NCBI GenBank assembly: GCA_001769535.1
Contig: MEOH01000022.1
Location: forward strand, 124,001 to 188,000
DNA length: 64,000 nucleotides
Source: Bacteroidetes bacterium GWF2_38_335
GTDB taxonomy: Bacteria > Bacteroidota > Bacteroidia > Bacteroidales > GWF2-38-335
Direction of reading: 5' to 3'
In this document: piece after piece, positions 27,892 to 36,736 of the stretch
Position numbering within the stretch: the first letter of the stretch is position 1
Layout: each line of letters starts with the position of its first letter
Notes under the pieces: generated by a model
Database searches by the model: none
What the model was told of the DNA's origin: nothing
Seen by the model: the letters and a program-made list of their open reading frames with translations, nothing else
Made by a program: the position numbers and the translations under genes

Positions 27892-28842
27892 CTAAAACGG
27901 CAGCTTATTTAAATCTACATTGCCTCCGGAAATGATGAGCCCGGTCTTCTTATTTTTAAATTTTTCAGGGTTTTCCAGAACAACAGCCAGAGTCACTGCC
28001 GAGGAGGGTTCAATGATAATTTTCATTCGTTCCCAAACCAGCCGCATTGCCCGGATAATTGTTTCTTCCCTCACGGTAATAATTTCATCAACATTTTTGC
28101 GGATAATGGATAATGTAAGATCGCTGAGTGAAGTGAGCAATCCGTCGGCGATGGTTTTCGGGTTGAGGGAAGGAACAAGTTTGTCTGAATAATAGGATTT
28201 AAAAGCATCATTGGCCATTTCGGGCTCGGCTGCAATAACTTTTATGCCGGGTTTCATGCTTTTTGCTGAAATGGAAGTCCCGCTGAGCAAGCCACCCCCG
28301 CCCACCGGTGCCATCACAATGTCCAGATCAGGAAAATCCATGATCAATTCCCGGGCTGCAGTTCCCTGTCCCGCCACAATATTCGAATTGTCAAAAGGAT
28401 GGATAAAAGCTGCGCCGGTCTTTTCAACAACCATCTGAAGGATTTCTTCCCTTGCCTGCAGTGTCGGTTTGCAAAATGTTATTTGAGCACCGTACCCCTT
28501 TACAGCAATTTTCTTTATTTCCGGAGCATTTTCCGGCATTACAATGTAGGCAGGCAGTCCGTTTATTTTTGCCGCCAAAGCCAAAGCAGCTGCATGGTTT
28601 CCCGAGGAATGGGTTGCCACACCTTTTATGGCCTTTTCTGGATCAAGCAGCAAAACAGCATTGGTGGCGCCCCGGTATTTAAAGGCTCCCACACGCTGAA
28701 AATTTTCACATTTGAAAAACAGACTTGCTCCGGTTATTTCGTTCAGTGAGCGTGAGGTCATAACCGGTGTGCGGTTAATAAAGGGTTTTATTCTTTCGTG
28801 CGCTGCACAAACATCATTGAAATCAGGAATTCTGCTGTTCAC
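27892..28842 (-). CDS. PLP-dependent threonine/serine dehydratase-family enzyme
   Basis: 316 aa, fold type II PLP enzyme. The PLP lysine lies in GAFKYRGATNA (~50-60); the phosphate-binding loop is APVGGGGLLSG; THSSGNHAAALA and ISGGNVDLNKLPF (the C-terminal Ser/Gly motif) are present. No regulatory ACT domain, so it matches the short catabolic threonine dehydratase / serine racemase group rather than biosynthetic IlvA. The substrate cannot be fixed from sequence. Its first 20 bases overlap the end of the glycosyltransferase gene upstream, so the two are co-transcribed. Confidence 0.85.
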   Translation of the reverse strand: MNSRIPDFNDVCAAHERIKPFINRTPVMTSRSLNEITGASLFFKCENFQRVGAFKYRGATNAVLLLDPEKAIKGVATHSSGNHAAALALAAKINGLPAYIVMPENAPEIKKIAVKGYGAQITFCKPTLQAREEILQMVVEKTGAAFIHPFDNSNIVAGQGTAARELIMDFPDLDIVMAPVGGGGLLSGTSISAKSMKPGIKVIAAEPEMANDAFKSYYSDKLVPSLNPKTIADGLLTSLSDLTLSIIRKNVDEIITVREETIIRAMRLVWERMKIIIEPSSAVTLAVVLENPEKFKNKKTGLIISGGNVDLNKLPF

Positions 28843-29869
28843 TTATCTTAAAATTAAGTTGTGAGAAATGGGTCTTTTTTCCGACATAGTAATCAAAAAC
28901 AAGACTGTGCGGGTAAATTTCGGGGTGGTCAAAAAATACTGATCTTTCGAGAATGATTTTTCTCTTTTTTCTGAGGGATCCCAGCTTTGCATAAAAGGAA
29001 AAATGTGCTTCGATCACCGAAAAGAAATTATCCAATTCACCTTTCATGAAAAATCTTAATCCTGCTACTCCATCCAAAATAAGCCTTACAAACAGGGTTG
29101 AAAACAATTTACCCGGTTTGATGTTTTTATATAACATGTACAGGTTGTTTCGGAAATTAAGGTAGGTTTTGCGCGGACTGGCTTTCGAAAGAGTAGCGGC
29201 ACCCACATGGTAAATCACCGATTCGGGAACATATTCAAATTTGTAGCCCATGTTTTTTAAGCGCCAGCACAAATCAATTTCTTCCATGTGTGCGAAAAAA
29301 TCCTCATCTAAACCACCGTTTTCGAGGAACAGCGAACTTCTGATCATCAAACAAGCCCCGCTGGCCCAAAAAATACTGCCCGAAAGATTGTATTGCCCGT
29401 TGTCGGTTTCTTCGGTATCAAAAACTCTTCCGCGGCAAAAAGTAAATCCGTAATTATCAATAAAACCGCCGGCTGCACCTGCATATTCAAATTTTGTTTT
29501 ATCGTTAAAAGCAAGAATTTTTGGTGCACAGCCTGCAATTTTTTCATTGCTGTCCATTTTTTTCACCAGTGCTGTGAGCCAGCCCGGAGCTACTTCCACA
29601 TCAGAATTGAGCAAAACAAAATAGCTGGCCTCTATTTTTTCCAAAGCACGGTTGTATCCGCCTGCAAAGCCGTAGTTTTTGTCAAGGCATATTACTGAAA
29701 CAGAGGTGTAATGTGTTTTTAGAAATTCAAGTGAATCATCGGAGGAGTTATTATCCGCAACGTAAATCCTGACATCATCTCCATCCGAACAGGCAACCAC
29801 CGATGGCAGAAATTTTTCGAGCAGTGCTTTTCCGTTCCAGTTTAATATGACAACAGCCGTTTTAATCAT
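28823..29869 (-). CDS. family 2 glycosyltransferase
   Basis: 348 aa. GT2 (GT-A fold) N-terminal domain: VVILNWNGKALLEKFLPSV, YVADNNSSDDSLEFL, GFAGGYNRAL and the DxD-type LLNSDVEVAPGW. Then ASGACLMIRSSLF and DEDFFAHMEEIDLCWRLK, typical of rhamnosyl/galactofuranosyl-type surface-glycan transferases. The C-terminal third is basic and membrane-associating. It likely adds sugars to LPS or cell-surface glycan. It is 59 bp from the acyltransferase gene and probably co-transcribed. Confidence 0.9.
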   Translation of the reverse strand: MIKTAVVILNWNGKALLEKFLPSVVACSDGDDVRIYVADNNSSDDSLEFLKTHYTSVSVICLDKNYGFAGGYNRALEKIEASYFVLLNSDVEVAPGWLTALVKKMDSNEKIAGCAPKILAFNDKTKFEYAGAAGGFIDNYGFTFCRGRVFDTEETDNGQYNLSGSIFWASGACLMIRSSLFLENGGLDEDFFAHMEEIDLCWRLKNMGYKFEYVPESVIYHVGAATLSKASPRKTYLNFRNNLYMLYKNIKPGKLFSTLFVRLILDGVAGLRFFMKGELDNFFSVIEAHFSFYAKLGSLRKKRKIILERSVFFDHPEIYPHSLVFDYYVGKKTHFSQLNFKISEQQNS

Positions 29870-29928
29870 TTACAATATTTTACAGGTGATAAAAGTAATG
29901 AATATCAGCGAATGAAAAAACCGGAACG

Positions 29929-30792
29929 TTAATATTTCCATCTCCGGTGCGTCCACAGCCAGTAAGCTGGTTCGGCTTTAATCTTTTCTTCAAGATATTT
30001 CATGTGTCTGTTGGTAATTTCATAATCGGCGGTGTGGGCAGGATTTTCAAACAGCATCACATATTCAAGCGAATAATAACCGCGTTTTACTTTTTTAAGA
30101 TCCATAAAAACAACCGGTTGATTGAGCTTTCGCGAAATTTTCTCCACCCCAAGAAATACCGGAGTGTCCTGGTTCAAAAAATTCATTCTGTAGTGTATTT
30201 CTGTGCGCACAGGTGACTGATCGGAAAGAAAAACAACCAATGTTCTTACATTTTTTTGTTGGTATTCCATAATGCAGCGAAGGGTGTTTTTCATGGCTAC
30301 CATTTCCATTCCGAATTTCTTGCGGATATCCAGAGACAGTTTATTGAAATACTTATTGCTCTGTGGTTTGTAAATGGAAATATTGCGGTGCTTTATCTGC
30401 ATCGGAATGCCCAGGGTAATTTCCCAGTTTGCATAATGGGTGAAAACGGCAATAATACTTTTTTCTTTATGGTATAATTCATCCAGAAATTTAGGATTTT
30501 TGATGGTAATGCGTTTTCTGATTTCTTTTTTACTGATATTCAAACATTTGAATGTTTCAAAAAACATATCGCAGAAGTGCTTGTAGAATTTTTTTGCGAC
30601 AGATTTTATCTCTTCGTCGCTTTTTTCGGGAAATGAATTTCTCAGGTTTTTAAAAACAACCTTTTTCCTGTACCCAACAATATGGTAAACGAAAATGTAC
30701 AAAAGATCGGAAAAGAAAAACAGCACAGGCATTGGAAGCAGTGAGATGGTCCACAGGAAAGCAAAAGCCAGATAAAAACTGATTCGCTGCAT
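29929..30792 (-). CDS. LpxL/HtrB-family lipid A acyltransferase
   Basis: 287 aa from the ATG at 30792 (MQRISFYLAFAFLWTIS). An upstream in-frame ATG at 30825 adds 11 residues and cannot be excluded. One N-terminal membrane segment, then the HxxxxE catalytic motif in VFTHYANWEITLG, VFLSDQSPV and the C-terminal WLWTHRRWKY typical of this family. It should transfer a secondary acyl chain to lipid A at the inner membrane. Sits in an envelope-biogenesis run with the GT2 gene downstream. Confidence 0.9.
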   Translation of the reverse strand: MQRISFYLAFAFLWTISLLPMPVLFFFSDLLYIFVYHIVGYRKKVVFKNLRNSFPEKSDEEIKSVAKKFYKHFCDMFFETFKCLNISKKEIRKRITIKNPKFLDELYHKEKSIIAVFTHYANWEITLGIPMQIKHRNISIYKPQSNKYFNKLSLDIRKKFGMEMVAMKNTLRCIMEYQQKNVRTLVVFLSDQSPVRTEIHYRMNFLNQDTPVFLGVEKISRKLNQPVVFMDLKKVKRGYYSLEYVMLFENPAHTADYEITNRHMKYLEEKIKAEPAYWLWTHRRWKY

Positions 30793-30874
30793 TGTTTTTT
30801 TATGCAAATGTATAAAAAACGGCAAATACTGATGCCGGACAAAAATAAAAAATCTATCCGGTTAACGGGCATTT

Positions 30875-32311
30875 CTACTGGTCGTACCAATTCTGGAGTT
30901 TGCTATCGTATTTTTTTGTGCCGTCTTTCACATACGGGTTCATGGTGTCGTCTTCCATGCCGGTCATCCAGTTATAATTTTGGATTTCTCCGACCATATC
31001 CGAATGAAGCAGACGCAGATTGCAGCCAAGTCCCATGTTGTCGTAGAAAACAAATTTGATGTTATTCTGGTTTTTTACCTGGAAATAATGCCAGAATTCA
31101 ACCGTTTTTCCATTTATGCCTTCTTTTTCATGGATGATTTCATTTGGCGGGCCATATTGCAGGTAAACCCTTCCTTGTTCAGATTTATAACCTTTGATGT
31201 TCAGGCAATTGTAGGCTGAGTTAACTTTTTTGACCTCTTTATGGTATTTTTCCCATTCACTTTTTGGATCAAGCATGTTTCTTTTATACCAGAAATTATA
31301 GAAAAATTTTTGCATATAAACCAGACTGTCTTTTTTAATCAGATTCTCAGCAAACATCCTTTCGTTTATGTCAGAAATGGGGAACAGATAGTCGACATAT
31401 TGCTTCATCGAGTCTGAATTGTTGATTTCAAAAGCAAAGGTGTTTTCAATTTCCAGAGTATTGATATCGGCAAGGTTCAGCTTTGCAGCAGGATTGCTTC
31501 GATAGAAAAACTTTTTGTTGAAAGAGAGCAGTTTGTTGTTTTTGTTTCTGACCTCGGTAACCAGATTGTAATTGCCCGAAGGAAGTTTTAAAAGTGAAAA
31601 CTCACCGAAAACAACAATTACCGGAGTAACTTTTCGTTTCAGGAACTTATTGTAATCCTGCATGGGGGTATTTGTCTGGGCATTTTCAATGTAATATCTG
31701 ATCAGTACCATATCCAAACTGTCGCCTTTGTCGGAATTGTAAAGCTCGGAATAGAAAATCAGCCGTTCCATATTATCAGGCATGAAATCAGAATTGTATG
31801 GAATCATATCATAACCGATTTTTGTCAGAATGTTTTCCTTCTCGGTAGCTTTATAAGATTCAATAAGTTGTATTCCTGAAAATTGCAGGTCATTGGTAAA
31901 ATTTATCGCAACCATTTCTGAGGCTTTTACCGGTGCATTTTTACCGTAATTATCTGAAATGGACACCTCAAGCTGATACACTCCATTTTCGATGGAAATT
32001 CGCTGAAAGTCAATAAAATTGGGAAAAATAGTATCTCCTTCATTGATCTCAGGGCTTAGCAGGTCGTATTTGTCAAATTTTACAATTTTGTCTTCTTTAG
32101 TGAAAGTGATGGTCACGCCCATGGACGCCTGCATTTTGCCGTTGGCATTTTTGTTGAAAACAAATGTTTTACCGATGGCGGTAATGGAGGTTTCAATGTA
32201 CGGACCGTTGGGTGAATTGAAAGGCACATAGCTGAAAAAAGCTTCAATATTTTGTGCGCCGGCAAATAAAGTTAAAATAAGTAAGAGATTCAGGGAAATT
32301 ATTTTTTTCAT
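30875..32311 (-). CDS. GWxTD-domain secreted protein
   Basis: 478 aa from the ATG at 32311; the frame extends upstream to 32422, but only this start gives a signal peptide (MKKIISLNLLLILTLFAGAQ). Residues ~25-340 are beta-rich. The C-terminal ~120 residues match the GWxTD family: FYNFWYKRNMLDP, then QGRVYLQYGPPNEI and KTVEFWHYF. The name-giving motif is degraded to GYKSE in this protein. GWxTD proteins are common in Bacteroidota but lack an assigned function. Probably periplasmic or outer-membrane. Confidence 0.8.
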   Translation of the reverse strand: MKKIISLNLLLILTLFAGAQNIEAFFSYVPFNSPNGPYIETSITAIGKTFVFNKNANGKMQASMGVTITFTKEDKIVKFDKYDLLSPEINEGDTIFPNFIDFQRISIENGVYQLEVSISDNYGKNAPVKASEMVAINFTNDLQFSGIQLIESYKATEKENILTKIGYDMIPYNSDFMPDNMERLIFYSELYNSDKGDSLDMVLIRYYIENAQTNTPMQDYNKFLKRKVTPVIVVFGEFSLLKLPSGNYNLVTEVRNKNNKLLSFNKKFFYRSNPAAKLNLADINTLEIENTFAFEINNSDSMKQYVDYLFPISDINERMFAENLIKKDSLVYMQKFFYNFWYKRNMLDPKSEWEKYHKEVKKVNSAYNCLNIKGYKSEQGRVYLQYGPPNEIIHEKEGINGKTVEFWHYFQVKNQNNIKFVFYDNMGLGCNLRLLHSDMVGEIQNYNWMTGMEDDTMNPYVKDGTKKYDSKLQNWYDQ

Positions 32312-32451
32312 CTGGTTTTCTTTGATACGTTTATTTTTAAGATACTGCAAGTTACGAAAAAAAATATACAATTCAAACGCATATTTTTCCTGCGGTTGTT
32401 TTTTTATTCCGAAATCAACCATCCGGAAGATTAATGGTTCATATCAGACCA

Positions 32452-33249
32452 TTATCGGCTTAAGAAACCTTTGACATTTTTCAGAAATTCATCATAAACC
32501 TTGTCGCTGGTTGCAATGATTTCCTTACCGAAAATATAATTGCTGTGGCCCGAAAAATCTGAAACTTTTCCTCCGGCTCTTTCCACTATTAAAGCTCCGG
32601 CAGCAACGTCCCAGGGCGACAGACTGTATTCATAGAAAGCTTCAAACCTGCCACAGGCCACATAGGCCAGATCAGTAGCAGCCGAACCCAAACGTCTGAC
32701 TCCATGTGAATTTTTCATAAAGAAGGCCAGTGATTCAAGAAATTTATCCATCCTGGTGAAATCATAGTAGGGAAAACCTGTTGAGATAAAAGAGTCTGAA
32801 ATCCTTTCTGCTTTTGAAACAGTGATGATTTTTCCATTAAGAAATGCCGGTGAATCTTTCCATGCATAAAAACATTCATGCAGGCTGACTTCATGGACCA
32901 CGCCCAAAATTACCTCATCGTTTTTCATCAGGGCAATGCTCACCGCAAAGGGAGAAATACCATGGATAAAATTTGTGGTGCCGTCGAGCGGATCTATAAC
33001 CCAGTTGTACACTTGTCCGCCAACCTCCGTTATGGTTTTTTCCTCAGCAATAAACCCGGCGCCTTCAACAAGCAGTTTCAGTTGTTCCACAATCATTCGT
33101 TCCGATTCCTTATCAACATAGGTTACGAAGTCGTGCAGACCTTTAACCTCCACAATTTCAGCAGATATTTTATCTTTTTCTCTTCGGATAAAGGTTCCGG
33201 TTTCCCGTGCAATATCGCATACTTTGGTGCAAAGGGCTTCTAGATCCAT
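32452..33249 (-). CDS. suhB: inositol-monophosphatase-family phosphatase
   Basis: 265 aa, full length for the family. Metal-binding motifs: FIAEEKT (~66-72), WVIDPLDGTTNF and SPWDVAAGALIVERAGG. A cytoplasmic Mg2+-dependent sugar-phosphate phosphatase; the true substrate (inositol phosphate or another small phosphomonoester) is not determined by sequence. Its start overlaps the end of the Lgt-like gene by 10 bp. Confidence 0.92.
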   Translation of the reverse strand: MDLEALCTKVCDIARETGTFIRREKDKISAEIVEVKGLHDFVTYVDKESERMIVEQLKLLVEGAGFIAEEKTITEVGGQVYNWVIDPLDGTTNFIHGISPFAVSIALMKNDEVILGVVHEVSLHECFYAWKDSPAFLNGKIITVSKAERISDSFISTGFPYYDFTRMDKFLESLAFFMKNSHGVRRLGSAATDLAYVACGRFEAFYEYSLSPWDVAAGALIVERAGGKVSDFSGHSNYIFGKEIIATSDKVYDEFLKNVKGFLSR

Positions 33250-34421
33250 GCTTTGTCGTCTTTATAGGTTTTCAGTTTTTCGCGCCTTTTCCAAAGGAAA
33301 ATTATTCCGGCAACACCAATAAAAATTGAAAAGGTGGAGATGATTTCGGCCTGTGAAACATTCAATCCGAACATCGGGTATTCCACATTGACACGGATTT
33401 TTTCGATGAAAAACCGCTCCAATCCCTGCATCACCATAAATATGGAGAATAGCATTCCGGGAATGTGTATTCTTTTCCGCAGGTTCCACAAAATCACAAA
33501 TATCAACAGCGCCATCAGCGTTTCATAAAGCGGTGTGGGAAAAACAGGAGCTTCGAGTACGCGGCAATGATCGCCTGAGCAACTGTGGATGGGAATTCCT
33601 TCGTTGTTCACGTTATGCGGGTAATTGAATGACCAGAGCCAATCGGGAAGAAAGCCCATCCAATCGGGTTTTGGTGCGGTATTGACCACACCCCAGCAAC
33701 CGTCACCGGCAAGATGGCAGCCCATCCGACCAACACCATAACCGAGTGCAACTGCTGTTGCTCCCGAATCAAGCATATACAAGGGTTTTATTCCGTTATT
33801 TTTGCCAAAAACCACCAGGGCAGCGCCACCCACTATTAATCCGCCATAAAAGGCAAGGTTATTGAGTGAAAATAATTCGCCAATGGGATCGGCAGCAAAT
33901 TCCTTGTAATTTTCAATATGTCCGAAGATTTTTGTTCCAAGAAGTCCGAAAAACGCAGCAACAATCAGAAAATTGGGTACCATCTGGTACAGGTGAATTT
34001 CTTCTTCAACCCATTTGGGCTTGTCAAGTTTTTCCTTTTTCTTTTCACTGTATTTGAGGTAAGCACCCAAACCGGCACCAATCAACCCGCCGAAAAAATT
34101 TCCCCTGAAAGACAGGACAAATTCCTGAGGGCTGGCAACCAGATCGGAATAGTAAAACATGGCTTCAACAATCTTAAAACCCAGGATAAAACCAACAATT
34201 CCGGCAATTACCAGTTGTTTTTGAGTAGCTGGTAGTCCTTTTTGGGTTTTTCTTATTTGTATCTGAAAAATTCCTTCGCGTTCCTTGCGCCTGAATTCAA
34301 GCATCAGAATGAAACTGGCTATAATGAATGCCGATGCAACGAGCAATCCGTACATCTGTATGGGCAGTGGAATATCAATTCCGAAGATATCCCTTATAAA
34401 ATCAGATAATGTTGGGTACAT
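33240..34421 (-). CDS. divergent prolipoprotein diacylglyceryl transferase (Lgt) family protein
   Basis: 393 aa with about eight membrane segments, longer than the usual ~270-300 aa. The Lgt signature region appears as GYGVGRMGCHLAGDGCWG, with the key Arg kept, but E. coli Asn146 is Cys and Glu151 is Asp here. The SFHGG motif that holds catalytic His103 reads RGNFFGGLIG. These changes place it in a divergent Lgt subfamily. It may still lipidate prolipoproteins or act on another phosphatidylglycerol-linked substrate. First gene of the lgt-suhB pair. Confidence 0.8.
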   Translation of the reverse strand: MYPTLSDFIRDIFGIDIPLPIQMYGLLVASAFIIASFILMLEFRRKEREGIFQIQIRKTQKGLPATQKQLVIAGIVGFILGFKIVEAMFYYSDLVASPQEFVLSFRGNFFGGLIGAGLGAYLKYSEKKKEKLDKPKWVEEEIHLYQMVPNFLIVAAFFGLLGTKIFGHIENYKEFAADPIGELFSLNNLAFYGGLIVGGAALVVFGKNNGIKPLYMLDSGATAVALGYGVGRMGCHLAGDGCWGVVNTAPKPDWMGFLPDWLWSFNYPHNVNNEGIPIHSCSGDHCRVLEAPVFPTPLYETLMALLIFVILWNLRKRIHIPGMLFSIFMVMQGLERFFIEKIRVNVEYPMFGLNVSQAEIISTFSIFIGVAGIIFLWKRREKLKTYKDDKAWI

Positions 34422-34517
34422 TATTTTTTATTTAAAATTTATGCAAAGTTATTTATTGAAAATTATAAAAAAACTGTTTGAGTGTAAAATAGTGTAAACG
34501 AATTTGGATTGAAGTTT

Positions 34518-34665
34518 TAATTCTACTTTAGCAGATTAACAAATCAACCTGTTTTTACCCTTAATCCCTAAAGGGAACAGGTTGATTTTTCAGTATTCAC
34601 CCTTTAGGGATGGGGCAAAAAGGCTGAAAAATCCTTAAAAACTCAAATGTGATAAAGTAGAATTA
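34518..34665. repeat. nested palindromic element (MITE-like)
   Basis: Outer perfect 13-bp inverted repeat TAATTCTACTTTA (34518-34530) / TAAAGTAGAATTA (34653-34665). Inside, AAATCAACCTGTT (34541-34553) pairs with AACAGGTTGATTT (34576-34588) over a loop containing the palindrome CCCTAAAGGG. A second CCCTTTAGGGA follows at 34601-34611. No coding capacity. Either a small non-autonomous insertion or a structured RNA/terminator region between lgt and the response regulator. Confidence 0.75.
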
Positions 34666-34721
34666 TTTAGAAAACCGGACAGTCGGGAAAATGAAGAAAT
34701 TGTTACTTATGCAACAATAAA

Positions 34722-35111
34722 TTACTTGTTAAAATAATCGTCAATACGTTTTTTCAGTATTTCCTTGTCAATGGGTTTTGACATATAAACATCACATCCG
34801 GCTTCGATGCTTTTTTCTTCAACACCTTCCATGGCATATGCTGTTTGGGCAATTATTGGAAGATCTTTCCTGAATTCCTTTATTTGGCGTGTGGCTTCAT
34901 AACCATCCAGTTCGGGCATCTGAATATCCATCAAAACCAAATCGATATCGATGTTGTTGCGACACATTTCAACGGCTTTAAGACCATTTTCGGCCCACAA
35001 AAGCCTTACATTGGTTTTTCGGAAAACACCCATGAAGTAGTAGTAGTTGGCTTCAACATTATCTACCACAAGAATCAATTTATTTTCCCAGTTGTATTCC
35101 TTATTTTCCAT
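34722..35111 (-). CDS. stand-alone response-regulator receiver domain
   Basis: 129 aa, a single CheY-like REC domain with no output domain. The phospho-accepting Asp lies in VLMDIQMPELDGYEA (~60), the switch Thr in IIAQTAYA, and Lys in MSKPIDKEIL. The acidic pocket is altered: the usual DD/ED pair reads VVDNVEANYYYF. Probably a shuttle between kinases or a receiver for a hybrid kinase encoded elsewhere. Promoter visible upstream. Confidence 0.9.
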   Translation of the reverse strand: MENKEYNWENKLILVVDNVEANYYYFMGVFRKTNVRLLWAENGLKAVEMCRNNIDIDLVLMDIQMPELDGYEATRQIKEFRKDLPIIAQTAYAMEGVEEKSIEAGCDVYMSKPIDKEILKKRIDDYFNK

Positions 35112-35136
35112 GTAGTTTCAGGTTCGTAACAGAAAC

Positions 35137-35167
35137 CAAACTTAATAATAACATATTTTTTTTACAA
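35137..35167 (-). promoter_or_regulatory. Bacteroidota sigma-ABfr-type promoter of the receiver gene
   Basis: On the minus strand TTTG (TTG at 35167-35165), a 20-bp spacer, then TAAGTTTG (35144-35137), a perfect TAnnTTTG -7 box. It is 26 bp upstream of the ATG. Confidence 0.6.
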
Positions 35168-35221
35168 ATAACATTGACAGTCATTTTGACTTAACTGCAT
35201 ATTTGTTACTTCGGGTAATTA

Positions 35222-36310
35222 TTATTCGTTACTGTTTAGTACTATTTTTTTGACAAATGATTTTCCTTCTGAGGTAAATTTCAGAAAATATACTCCTTTT
35301 GTAAGTGTTTTATCAGATAAATCGAGTTTTAATTTATTTATTCCGCGATGTCCTGAGCCCTGAAAAATAAATCCGTAACTTTTTCCTTCCAGATCAATAA
35401 TTTCAATACTGACTGCATTTTGTTTATCCAATCTGAAATGTACGTTGATATTTTCTGTTGCAGGATTCGGGAAAACCTTTGCCTGGAAATCATCATATAA
35501 CTCATTTGTGCCAACGATGCTGGTTCTAACAGAATCTTTATACACTGCGGTAGCCGGACTGGCAGCATCCGAAATTTGCAAAACCGGAATGTACTGTCCG
35601 TTTGCCAGCCATTTATATTCATGAGAAACAGGTCTGGGGTAATTGAAACCCATTCCGTATGATTCCACATAAATTGTATCTGTAAGGTATAGGTCAGATC
35701 TAACCCGTACGCAATCAAATGTTCCAAATGGTGTGGCAATCTGTCCCCAGCCATCGATATAATTTACTCTTTTAATTGTCTGACCGTAATATCCGAAAGT
35801 TGGAACAGAAATGTCGTAAAATGAAAGAGATGAATCGGGCGCATTGCCATAAGTCAGGGGAAAAGTATAGATCAGTTCGGGGTTGTCATATTTTCTTGGA
35901 GTTGGCAGGTCGTTGATTTTGGCAGCAAATCCGGCTTTTACAAAAGAAGAGGAGCTTTCCTTGAAAAAATCATAGGATTCGGCAACGGTAATCGGAGCCA
36001 TTTCGGGAACATTTGGCGACTCGGCGGGTTTTGCAATTGTTGCTACCACAGGATAAATGAAAATCAGCGCGTAAGAAAAAGGTGCATCATTTACATGCAC
36101 AAAGGAATCAATATCCTGTGAGTCATATTCCAGTGCTGAAAAATCCCAGAAATAGTCCTCGCCTGTGAGGGTATGGTCAATAGGGATGTTAATTGTTGTG
36201 CTGATTCTGAAAGTGTCATCCACACTAGGCATGTCGGATGATGTTATGGTGATTTGGGCATTGGAACAAGCAATTACAAAAAGACCAAGGGAAAGTAATA
36301 TCAGTTTCAT
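35222..36310 (-). CDS. T9SS-secreted protein, unknown function
   Basis: 362 aa. Signal region MKLILLSLGLFVIACSNAQ; the ACS looks lipobox-like, but cleavage after NAQ fits a T9SS cargo better. The ~260-residue middle is beta-rich with no recognised enzyme motif (TLTGEDYFWDFSALEYDSQD, WGQIATPFGTFDCVRVRSDL). The C-terminal ~75 residues are a type A sorting domain (VFPNPATENINVHF, IDLEGKSYGF, KGVYFLKFTSEGKSF). Monocistronic between a strong promoter and the receiver gene. Confidence 0.85.
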   Translation of the reverse strand: MKLILLSLGLFVIACSNAQITITSSDMPSVDDTFRISTTINIPIDHTLTGEDYFWDFSALEYDSQDIDSFVHVNDAPFSYALIFIYPVVATIAKPAESPNVPEMAPITVAESYDFFKESSSSFVKAGFAAKINDLPTPRKYDNPELIYTFPLTYGNAPDSSLSFYDISVPTFGYYGQTIKRVNYIDGWGQIATPFGTFDCVRVRSDLYLTDTIYVESYGMGFNYPRPVSHEYKWLANGQYIPVLQISDAASPATAVYKDSVRTSIVGTNELYDDFQAKVFPNPATENINVHFRLDKQNAVSIEIIDLEGKSYGFIFQGSGHRGINKLKLDLSDKTLTKGVYFLKFTSEGKSFVKKIVLNSNE

Positions 36311-36329
36311 GTGTTTATTTTTTATTTTT

Positions 36330-36358
36330 CAAAATTAGCAACAAATCCTATCCCGCAA
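36330..36358 (-). promoter_or_regulatory. promoter of the 362-aa T9SS gene
   Basis: Minus strand: TTG (36358-36356), 18-bp spacer, TAATTTTG (36337-36330), a perfect TAnnTTTG box, 19 bp before the start codon. Confidence 0.65.
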
Positions 36359-36369
36359 AACAAAAAACG

Positions 36370-36398
36370 AAAAAAGTCCCGCAGGCGCGGGACTTTTT
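36370..36398. terminator. bidirectional hairpin terminator, copy 1
   Basis: A5-GTCCCGC-AGGC-GCGGGAC-T5, symmetrical, so usable on both strands. It is identical over ~35 bp to the hairpin at 36708. Confidence 0.85.
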
Positions 36399-36426
36399 CC
36401 TGGCTTCGTCAATGCATCCCTATCTT

Positions 36427-36568
36427 GTTTTTTCACAGGGTTGCACCGTGTTTCACCCTGTGGTGTTACAAATCGGTCTTTCAGACCTTTAACTCAGATG
36501 ATGCAAGGGCAAAGCCCTGGGATTATATCCGCGTAGGGTGAAATAAAATACAACCCTATGCGAAAAAA
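36427..36568. repeat. palindromic intergenic element, copy C
   Basis: Starts TTTTTTCACAGGGTTGCA, ends ACAACCCTATGCGAAAAAA. Contains GGTCTTTCAGACC, AGGGCAAAGCCCT (a perfect hairpin here, decayed in copies A/B) and the inner pair TTTCACCCT/AGGGTGAAA. It lacks the CACTGAT tail. Best-preserved copy for folding. Confidence 0.85.
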
Positions 36569-36580
36569 GCTATTGTAATA

Positions 36581-36607
36581 CAAAGGGTTGCACTATGTTC
36601 CATCCTC
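36581..36607. repeat. 5' fragment of the palindromic element
   Basis: AGGGTTGCACTATGTTCCAT matches the first ~25 bases of the element, directly after copy C. Confidence 0.5.
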
Positions 36608-36707
36608 TTATTTTGCTAGTGCACCTCCCAATTCTCAAATTAATTTTTTTTTATCTTCTTGTAATTTAAAGCTTTGGTGTTTTAATGAGGCAGAGTCAGG
36701 AAAAACG

Positions 36708-36736
36708 AAAAAAGTCCCGCAGGCGCGGGACTTTTT
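36708..36736. terminator. hairpin terminator, copy 2, after the outer-membrane barrel gene
   Basis: Same A-run/GTCCCGC/AGGC/GCGGGAC/T-run hairpin as copy 1, 40 bp past the stop of the gene at 36776 (minus). Confidence 0.85.
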
